DNA of 64,000 bases, taken from NCBI GenBank assembly GCA_028873965.1, contig JAPPMU010000033.1, positions 20,495 through 84,494 of the forward strand. The letters are read 5' to 3'. Position numbers and translations under genes: made by a program. Positions 57,572 to 64,000 of this stretch are shown piece after piece. Position 1 is the first letter of the stretch, and each line of letters opens with the position of its first letter. Below the pieces are notes generated by a model that ran no database searches, was not told the DNA's origin, and saw nothing but the letters and a program-made list of their open reading frames with translations. The stretch comes from Chloroflexota bacterium. GTDB lineage: Bacteria > Chloroflexota > Dehalococcoidia > Lucifugimonadales > UBA3495.

Positions 57572-58801
57572 TTGAACGACGACACGAAACAAACCGGCCT
57601 CGCCCTCCAGGGCATCCGCGTGCTGGACTTCACCTGGATCCACGCCGGGCCCTCGGCCACGCGGATCCTCTCCGACCAGGGTGCGGAGGTCATCAAGGTC
57701 GAGTCCAACAACGCTCTGTCGGTGGTGGGCGGGCCGGCATCCGCCACGGCGCGGGGGTTGGGCCAACGCCACAACTGGAACGCCGGCAAGCTGTCCATCT
57801 CCCTGAACATGAAGACGCCGCAGGGCATCGACATCGCCAAACGGCTCGTCGCGGTGTCCGACGTGGTTGCGGAGAATTTCAGCGGCCGGGTGATGCCCTC
57901 CTGGGGCCTGGATTACGATTCCATCCGGCCCATCAATCCCAACATAATCATGCTCAGCATGTCCGGCTTCGGCCGCACCGGGCCGTGGAAGGACCGGGTC
58001 AGCTACGGTCAGACCCTGCAGGCCTGGTCCGGATTCACCCAGCTGACCGGGTTTCCCGACGCCGACCCCAGCGGGCCGGCCAGCGCGTACAGCGACGCCG
58101 TGGGCGGCATGGCCGGCGCGCAGGCCGTGCTGCTGGCCCTGATCCACCGCTCCCGAACCGGCCGCGGGCAGTGGCTGGACGTTTCCCAGTTCGAGTCGCT
58201 GTCGTCCCTGCTGGACACCCTGGCGCTGGACATGAGCGTCAACGGCTCCGCGGCGGTTGCGACCCGTACCGGCAACCGCCAACCCCACGGCGGCGGCGCT
58301 CCCCACGGCGCGTACCGGTGTTCCGGTGAGGATCGGTGGGTGGCCATTACCGTCTTCACCGATGAAGAGTGGCTCGCCTTCGCAAAAGCTCTGGGCGATC
58401 CCCAATGGGCTGCCGACCAACGGTTCAGCAGTTGCGATGCTCGCGAGCGCAACGCCGATGCCCTGGACGCCTGCGTGGAGACCTGGACGCTGAAACACAC
58501 CGCGGAGGAAGTGATGAGCCGGCTGCAGGCGGCGGGTATCGCGGCCGGCGTGGTGCAAACCGGAGCCGACCTGGCACGGGATCCCCAACTGAAGGCGCGG
58601 GGATTCTTCCAACTCGTCCCGGACCACCAGGGAGAGATGCGGATCATCGAGAGCGCGCCCTACAAGATGTCCCGCACACCCAGCACGGTTACCCGGGGCG
58701 CGCCGGCCTTCGCCGCCGACATGACCTACGTGCTGCGCGAATTGCTGGGTATGTCCGACGACGAGGTGGACGAGTGCGCCATCGCCGGAGCCTTTGACTG
58801 A
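57572..58801 (+). CDS. Family III CoA-transferase (CaiB/BaiF)
   Basis: A 409-residue CoA-transferase. IRVLDFTWIHAGPSATRILS, GAEVIKVESNN, NAGKLSISLNMKTPQG, VVAENFSGRVMPSWGLDYDS and LSMSGFGRTGPWKDRVSYGQ are typical. The residue aligned with the catalytic Asp of formyl-CoA transferase is Glu (VSQFESLSSL). The start is TTG 57572 with GAGGT 9 bases upstream. A perfect 15-bp tandem repeat (TGTTGCCACTGAGAC, 57521-57550) lies in the leader. It is the third enzyme of this family in 11 kb. Confidence 0.86.
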   Translation: MNDDTKQTGLALQGIRVLDFTWIHAGPSATRILSDQGAEVIKVESNNALSVVGGPASATARGLGQRHNWNAGKLSISLNMKTPQGIDIAKRLVAVSDVVAENFSGRVMPSWGLDYDSIRPINPNIIMLSMSGFGRTGPWKDRVSYGQTLQAWSGFTQLTGFPDADPSGPASAYSDAVGGMAGAQAVLLALIHRSRTGRGQWLDVSQFESLSSLLDTLALDMSVNGSAAVATRTGNRQPHGGGAPHGAYRCSGEDRWVAITVFTDEEWLAFAKALGDPQWAADQRFSSCDARERNADALDACVETWTLKHTAEEVMSRLQAAGIAAGVVQTGADLARDPQLKARGFFQLVPDHQGEMRIIESAPYKMSRTPSTVTRGAPAFAADMTYVLRELLGMSDDEVDECAIAGAFD

Positions 58802-58900
58802 GCCGGGCGCCGCCCGTTCGCTGTCCCTTGACCTGACCTCCGAAGCCGGTTCACGCCGGGCCTTTCCAACGTCCCGGATGGCGGCTTTTCACACCGAACC

Positions 58901-58977
58901 GTCATTCCGGCGAAAGCTGGAATCCAGAACGTGCCAAAGACAGCGCCCTCCTGGATTCCCGCTTACGCGGGAACGAC
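58901..58977. repeat. Family A element (copy A7)
   Basis: GTCATTCCGGCGAAAGCTGG (58901 on) and CCCGCTTACGCGGGAACGAC (to 58977) are the inverted ends with minor decay. It lies between convergent CoA-transferase and addA genes; the flanking bases (58802-58900, 58978-59019) show nothing else. Confidence 0.75.
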
Positions 58978-59019
58978 TGATTGCCTTTGGAAAGGCCCTG
59001 TGGTTTACGGCGTATCGGT

Positions 59020-62000
59020 TCACCCTGGCGACTGCAATAGCGACTGGGCCGCCGCCCGGGCATCCGCCATCGCGCCGGGAAGATTCGGGAGCACGACTTC
59101 CATCTTCGGTTGCAGGTAAAGAAACACCACTTCCTTTACCGTCTTGCCGGTGATCTGGCTGATGGCGTGGGCGTAGGCCCCTCCCTGGAGCCGATAGCGA
59201 TCTACAACCTCCGGCAACTGCGCCTCCGTAACCGCGTCGGTCTTGTAATCGACCACCACCAACTCGTTTTCCTCTTCGAAGAGCAGGTCGATGAACCCGT
59301 GCAGCGAACCGTCGCCGACGGGCGCCGCCACCGGAACCTCGCGCCAGATTCGTTGCGACGCCACGGCGCGCCGCACGACGCCGCTCTGCACGGCGACCTC
59401 CACCAGGCGAGAGACCTCCGCTTCCCGGTCGGGCACGCCCTCCGCGACGGCCTGGGCCCGGGCCCGGTGCTCGACGCCGGCGCCGGTGGCGAGGTCGATG
59501 GACTGCAACACCGCGTGCACTGCCCGGCCCACCGAGGTGCCCGCCCGGCCGCGACGCCACGGCTCGGGACTTTCCGGTTCCTCCTCCTCATCCCTGTATG
59601 CCCGGTTGAGTGCGGTGGCCGCGACGAACTGAGGGCGGCTGAATCCTTCTATGGTGCGTTTCCGATCCGCCGCCCATTGGTCCAGATGCTCTGTGGAATG
59701 CAAAGTTTCGTCGATGATGTGGGGCTGATGGTCTGTATTGGAGGTCTGGGTTTCAGCCGGAGTGGACACCCCGTTGAGTTCCACGGCTTCCCAGAGATCG
59801 TCTCGGTTCTCCAGGTATTCCGCGATCATTGCGGCGGTTGTACGCGCGCCCCTGGATGGCCGGCGCAGGCTCAGCACCAGGTGGTCCCGGGCCCGGGTGG
59901 TCGCCACGTACATCAGGCGGATGTGCTCCTCGGCGGACATGCGGTTGTCGATTTCAACCAGCTCCTCGAAACCGGGCGTGGCGAACCGCGTGGCCGCGGG
60001 ACCGATGCCAACCTCGACCCGACCACTGCCCCGGTCCACGATGACGGAATTGCCGCCCCGCGCCGGCGCCGAATTGATCCCGGCGAGGATCACCACGGGG
60101 AACTCCAGTCCCTTGGAGCCGTGGATGGTCATCACCCGCACGGCATCCTCGTCCGTTTCCGGGACCGGAGACTCGGTGACGCGGGCGCCCTCGCGGATCT
60201 GGTCGTCCACCCACTGGAGGAAGGCGCGCAGCGTGCCACCGCCGGCCCGGCCGAATTGTCCCGCCTGTTCCACCAGGAATCGATAGCGGCGCCACTGCTC
60301 CCGCATCCGGGGGTGGCCGACCGCCGATTCCATCAACTCGCGCTCGCGGACGAACCGGTCGATCAACGCGCCGGTGGACTCGTCCAGGCGGGCGCGGTGG
60401 AACGAGCGCAACACGCTGAATGCGTCAAGGGTAACGTCGTCGCCCCGGTCCGGTGCAGCGTTGCTCAGGTAGTCGAAACTGCCGCCCCTGGCACGATGGC
60501 GCAGCAGGTCAGCGTCGCTGCATCCGAAGGCGGGAGAGCGGAGGGCGGCCACCGTGGCCACCTGGTCGGCCGGATCGTCGATGGCTTTCAGGCAGTTCAG
60601 CAGGTCGCGGATCTCCTGGGTCTCGAACACCAATGACGCGCTTTCCAGGCGGAAGGGTATGTCCGCCGCTTCCAGCCCCCGCTCCAACGCCGCCAGGCCG
60701 GTGCGACGCGGCATGAGAATGCACACGTCCGAATGGCGCACCGGGCGGTAGGTCTCGCGGCCGTTGCTCCCGGTGGCCGGCTGGTCCAGGGTTTCCCACT
60801 GCTCGGCGACCATCTGCCGGAGCAGGAGGCCGATCTCCCGCGCCTCTGCCTGCCGGATTTCGCCTATGGGCGCCTCGACCGCTGCGTTGCCCAGCGTCCA
60901 AACCCGGGGGCAGTAGGCGTTTCCGGTATCACCAACCCAAAGGGCGGACATTGCGTCGTATCCGGCCTGGGAATCCCCGTCATCGTCTCCGTCCGCGTGG
61001 GGCGCTGCCATCCATTGCTCAAACAGGTGGTTGACCCAACCGATGACCGGCTGTTGGGACCGGAAATTCTGCACCAGCTTGACGGTACGCCCTCCGGACC
61101 GTTCCATGCTCGATTGCAGACGCTTCATCTGCCCCACGTCGGCGCGGCGGAAACGGTAGATCGATTGCTTGGGATCACCAACCACGAACAGCTTGCCCGG
61201 TTCGGGTCTGACCTGATCCCACGGGATTGCCTGGTCCTCGTCCGAGGTTACGGCGTGAGCCGGCCCGGCCAACAGCATGGCGATTTCGGCCTGGATCGGG
61301 TCGGTGTCCTGGGCCTCGTCGATCAGCAGGTGGGTGTAGCGGTTGCGGAAGTAGTCGCGGACACCCGGGTTGTCCCGCAGCAGTTCGCGGGCCCACACCA
61401 GCAGATCGTGAAACTCCGCCCGGCCCTCGGCGCGACGCTTGCGCGCGTAATCCAGCGCCGTCTGCCGAAGGTCTTCGAGAATGGGCATCAGCGCCGCGCG
61501 GCGGGCGTTTTGGATCTCCTCGTCGGCCTGCCCGTCCAGCTCGCTGAGGATGTCCTTGAGCGCGGCGCCGGCGTTCCTGCCGGTGTACGGGTCGGTGTTC
61601 CAGTCGCTCTGCCGTCCCCGGCTCTGCCGTAGCGGGAGCACCCTGAGCAGGAAGCGGTAGTCGTCTGCCAGGCCCGTCGCAGCCGCCGGCCGATTGCCGA
61701 TCACGTCCAGCCGGCTCCGGACGTGGACGTACAGGGGGTCAGCGTCTCCGTTCCTGGAATAAGCGCAGAGCCTTTCCATCTCGGGCGCAGCGTCGAGGAT
61801 CGTTTCGACGGCGGCCGCCGGTTGGTTGTCGGGAGCGAGGAAATCAACGTCCGACAGGTCGCTGTAGTTTTGGTGGAATGCCCGGGCGATGGTTCTCAGG
61901 TGGTTCAAGGTCAAGCCCAGGATCAGGGCCAGCGCCAGTTGCGGCGCCAGCTCGGTTTCGCCGTCGAGATGGCGGTCAAGCCAATCGCGCCATTCTTCCT

Positions 62001-62460
62001 CGAACTTGATGCCGGCCAGTATCTCGTCGCTGGTCTCGAAGGACGGCGGCAGTCCGGCCTCAAGCGGGCGTTCGCGCAGCAGGCCGCCGGCGAAGGAGTG
62101 GAGCGTGCTGATGTCCGCCTGATCCAGGTCGGCGATGCCCTGGTAGCAGCGGTCGCGCTCAACCTGCTCCCGTTGGTCGTCGCCGGACGCCTTTTCCAGC
62201 TCAGCGCGGATGCGGTCCCGCAGCTCGGCGGCGGCGGCTTCGGTGAAGGTAATGGCGGCGATGCGGTCCAGGGTGGTCGTTCCGGTGGCAACCAGGTTGG
62301 TCACCCGCTGGACGAGGCTGGTGGTTTTGCCGGTGCCGGCGCTGGCTTCGACGAACAGCGTCGCGCCCAGGTCGTCTCGAATGGTTTTGCGGGCGTCGTC
62401 ATCGACCGGGACGAAGCCTGACAGCCGGTTGGACGGAGCCGTGGCGTGTTCCAGCGCCAT
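59020..62460 (-). CDS. addA: AddA-type UvrD-like helicase with C-terminal nuclease
   Basis: A 1146-residue ATP-dependent helicase-nuclease of double-strand-break repair. Walker A is FVEASAGTGKTTSLVQRV (about residues 36-53), Walker B is HLLIDEAQDTDPIQAE, followed by VVGDPKQSIYRFRRADV. Motifs V and VI are RVMTIHGSKGLEFPVVIL and RLMYVATTRARDHLVLS. The C-terminal RecB-family nuclease has HGFIDLLFEEENELVVVDYK with the Asp...Asp-Tyr-Lys catalytic triad, then YRLQGGAYAHAI. It works with AddB: the start codon overlaps the addB stop (ATGA). Large length and both activities indicate an intact protein. Confidence 0.93.
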   Translation of the reverse strand: MALEHATAPSNRLSGFVPVDDDARKTIRDDLGATLFVEASAGTGKTTSLVQRVTNLVATGTTTLDRIAAITFTEAAAAELRDRIRAELEKASGDDQREQVERDRCYQGIADLDQADISTLHSFAGGLLRERPLEAGLPPSFETSDEILAGIKFEEEWRDWLDRHLDGETELAPQLALALILGLTLNHLRTIARAFHQNYSDLSDVDFLAPDNQPAAAVETILDAAPEMERLCAYSRNGDADPLYVHVRSRLDVIGNRPAAATGLADDYRFLLRVLPLRQSRGRQSDWNTDPYTGRNAGAALKDILSELDGQADEEIQNARRAALMPILEDLRQTALDYARKRRAEGRAEFHDLLVWARELLRDNPGVRDYFRNRYTHLLIDEAQDTDPIQAEIAMLLAGPAHAVTSDEDQAIPWDQVRPEPGKLFVVGDPKQSIYRFRRADVGQMKRLQSSMERSGGRTVKLVQNFRSQQPVIGWVNHLFEQWMAAPHADGDDDGDSQAGYDAMSALWVGDTGNAYCPRVWTLGNAAVEAPIGEIRQAEAREIGLLLRQMVAEQWETLDQPATGSNGRETYRPVRHSDVCILMPRRTGLAALERGLEAADIPFRLESASLVFETQEIRDLLNCLKAIDDPADQVATVAALRSPAFGCSDADLLRHRARGGSFDYLSNAAPDRGDDVTLDAFSVLRSFHRARLDESTGALIDRFVRERELMESAVGHPRMREQWRRYRFLVEQAGQFGRAGGGTLRAFLQWVDDQIREGARVTESPVPETDEDAVRVMTIHGSKGLEFPVVILAGINSAPARGGNSVIVDRGSGRVEVGIGPAATRFATPGFEELVEIDNRMSAEEHIRLMYVATTRARDHLVLSLRRPSRGARTTAAMIAEYLENRDDLWEAVELNGVSTPAETQTSNTDHQPHIIDETLHSTEHLDQWAADRKRTIEGFSRPQFVAATALNRAYRDEEEEPESPEPWRRGRAGTSVGRAVHAVLQSIDLATGAGVEHRARAQAVAEGVPDREAEVSRLVEVAVQSGVVRRAVASQRIWREVPVAAPVGDGSLHGFIDLLFEEENELVVVDYKTDAVTEAQLPEVVDRYRLQGGAYAHAISQITGKTVKEVVFLYLQPKMEVVLPNLPGAMADARAAAQSLLQSPG

Positions 62461-63965
62461 CAGTCGCCCTCCCGGTCGGGTTCCGCCAGTTGCAGATAGC
62501 CGGCAAGGACGCTATCGGATTTCTTGCGCTCCCAGAGATCGGCGCGTCGCGTTGGGCAAACGGCGTCGAAGTCGCAATACTGGCAGTTGGATGGCCCGTA
62601 CCGGGCCGGCGGGCCGGGATTGGCCGGGAAGATTCCCCCGTTGATGCCGTCCACGATGCTGGCCACGCCCTCGCGGAACCGTTTGGCGACGGATTCGTCG
62701 GTGATGTTGAAGTGCGCGGCGGGGGCGAACCGGAACCCGCCGCGGTTGGTGCTGAACCAGTAGGCGGCGGATACGTCCGTGGCGTCGGGGAACGACGCGC
62801 GGGCCGCCAGCGAGTAAACGCCCAGTTGCAGCCGGCGGCCCTGGTCGATCGGGTCATCATCCAGGCCCTTGTACGGGTCGGCGCTGCCGGTCTTGTAGTC
62901 GACGACCAGCACCGCTTTGCCGTCGCTGCTGATGTCCATGCGGTCGATCATTCCCCGGAAACGGATCCCGGAATCAGGGTCGATAACCTCGGTTGAATCA
63001 CCGCCGAAGCCGAACCTGGTCTCGACTCGAACATCCGCCGTTTCGATGGCTTCACGCAGTAATGAGTCCGCTTCCAGGAAGGTCTCCAGGTCGGACAGAA
63101 TTTCGGTTTTGGCCATGTCCCACAGCAGCCGTTTGCCGGTCACGCCATGGGCCTCCGCTTCCTGAAAGCTCTGAGCCGCGATGCGCATCAGCTGATCGTG
63201 ATCACCGGGACCCCACGGTTGTCCCGGCGCGGGGAGATGACCGCCCTGCCGGCTCTCGCGGATGAACCGCTCCAGGATTTCGTGGCCCAGCGTGCCGCGG
63301 TCCAGGGCGCTGATGGAGAATATTTCCTCGGGAGCGTCCAGCGCGCCGAGCCTGAGCACGTGCCCCAGGAAGTACCGGTACGGGCAGGCCGCCCAGGTCT
63401 CCAGCGCCGTGGGAGAAATGGGCGCTCCATCGGGGCGAATGCCGAAGCTGTCGATCTCTTTGATCCCCGACAGGTTCCCGTCGTATTCGGTCAGCCGGCG
63501 CAGGGAGCGCTGGCTGGCCAGCCGGTAGGCGCTGGCCATGGGACCCCGCCGGGCGTAGGGATGGTCGGGAATGGCTCGCCCGTCGCGTCGCCATTCCAGC
63601 AGTCGCTTGCGCCGGAAATCCGCCTCGTCCGCCAGGGCAATAGCATCGGCATTGGCGAGGGCCTGCTGGGGCGAGGCATCAACGGTGAACCAATCGTGCC
63701 CGCTCAAGCCGGCGAGATCGCCGCTGCGCACCGGGCTGCCTGCCAACGCTGATGCTTGTTCAAGAAACCAACGCGACGGGTAGGCCGGCCGCTGCGACGC
63801 GGCGTCCGCTACCGGGTACGAAAGGGTGCGACGCGAAGCCGAGGCGACGGCGGCGAGATACTCGTAGCGTTCCTCCGCCATGCGCATCTGGATACGGTCG
63901 CGGCCCCCGGCGGCCCCCCAGTACGGCTCCGGCACCAACCGGGAGCCCCCCCGCCCCCGCGGCAC
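62460..63965 (-). CDS. addB: AddB-type PD-(D/E)XK nuclease subunit (5' end incomplete)
   Basis: A 501-residue open frame equal to the C-terminal part of AddB-like proteins. After RIQMRMAEERYEYLAAVASA (end of the helicase-like half) come SPTALETWAACPYRYFLGHV, DRGTLGHEILERFI, RGMIDRMDISSDGKAVLVVD then YKTGSADP (nuclease Asp, Asp-Tyr-Lys), and SNCQYCDFDAVCP. Cys in AACPYRYF and three Cys near the end are the probable iron-sulfur ligands. The first residues (GRGGSRLVPEP) and an in-frame TGA at about 63985 suggest the 5' region is missing, mis-assembled or frameshifted at the window edge. It forms an operon with addA. Confidence 0.8.
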   Translation of the reverse strand: MPRGRGGSRLVPEPYWGAAGGRDRIQMRMAEERYEYLAAVASASRRTLSYPVADAASQRPAYPSRWFLEQASALAGSPVRSGDLAGLSGHDWFTVDASPQQALANADAIALADEADFRRKRLLEWRRDGRAIPDHPYARRGPMASAYRLASQRSLRRLTEYDGNLSGIKEIDSFGIRPDGAPISPTALETWAACPYRYFLGHVLRLGALDAPEEIFSISALDRGTLGHEILERFIRESRQGGHLPAPGQPWGPGDHDQLMRIAAQSFQEAEAHGVTGKRLLWDMAKTEILSDLETFLEADSLLREAIETADVRVETRFGFGGDSTEVIDPDSGIRFRGMIDRMDISSDGKAVLVVDYKTGSADPYKGLDDDPIDQGRRLQLGVYSLAARASFPDATDVSAAYWFSTNRGGFRFAPAAHFNITDESVAKRFREGVASIVDGINGGIFPANPGPPARYGPSNCQYCDFDAVCPTRRADLWERKKSDSVLAGYLQLAEPDREGD

Positions 63966-64000
63966 CCCGCCTGAGAAAATTCAAAACACCCAAACCGCGA

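Noticed and set aside
26860..58977. Insertion sequences with transposase genes
   Set aside because: No transposase, integrase or recombinase is encoded anywhere in the window; the repeats are too short to code and are treated as non-autonomous elements.
59110..60636. 508-residue ORF antisense to addA
   Set aside because: Shadow frame; the helicase and nuclease motifs on the minus strand explain the region.

Overview
This window is a high-G+C bacterial chromosome segment. The best fit is Chloroflexota, probably a marine or sponge-associated Dehalococcoidia/SAR202-like lineage. This placement is inferred, not proven. It rests on a short EF-Ts, a T-box controlling trpE, many family III CoA-transferases, VOC proteins, MFS carriers, amidases and MmgE/PrpD proteins, and many small palindromic repeats. 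No rRNA, tRNA, CRISPR array, transposase, integrase or phage structural gene was found.

Layout. 0-4.6 kb: a DUF4350-like membrane protein, a lipoprotein with three internal repeats, a luciferase-like oxidoreductase and a RidA-like protein. 4.6-8 kb (minus): trpE and trpG with two unrelated genes between them, behind a strong promoter and a T-box with a tryptophan specifier. 8-18.7 kb: MmgE/PrpD with a quinone oxidoreductase, a hicA gene with a doubled hicB, a hendecad coiled-coil protein, L-2-hydroxyglutarate oxidase, two MFS carriers, dienelactone hydrolase, and a small protein paired with a retropepsin-like protease. 18.7-26.8 kb (minus): the core operon rpsB-tsf-pyrH-frr-uppS-cdsA-dxr-rseP, with a toxin-antitoxin-like pair between frr and uppS.

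26.8-59 kb is accessory, catabolic-looking DNA: two amidases, aldo/keto reductase, epimerase, a fused MNT-HEPN protein, gamma-glutamyltransferase-like protein, several VOC proteins, two MFS plus beta-propeller cassettes, a serine hydrolase, a two-subunit sulfopyruvate/phosphonopyruvate decarboxylase, three CoA-transferases, CapA-like and Uma2-like proteins, and hicBA. These genes are separated by at least three families of roughly 70-170 bp inverted-repeat (MITE/REP-like) elements, often abutting stop codons. 59-64 kb (minus): addB (5' end incomplete) and addA, a double-strand-break repair helicase-nuclease.

The strongest discovery is at 36061-36786 (minus). Two ORFs that look separate join through one in-frame TGA into an iodothyronine-deiodinase-like selenoprotein with the motif GSYT-Sec-PPF. 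A small hairpin right after the TGA fits a bacterial SECIS. Other notable points are the trp T-box, the toxin-antitoxin-like insertion in the core operon, the duplicated HicB, leaderless start sites, nested repeat elements, and a decarboxylase operon split by a repeat element.
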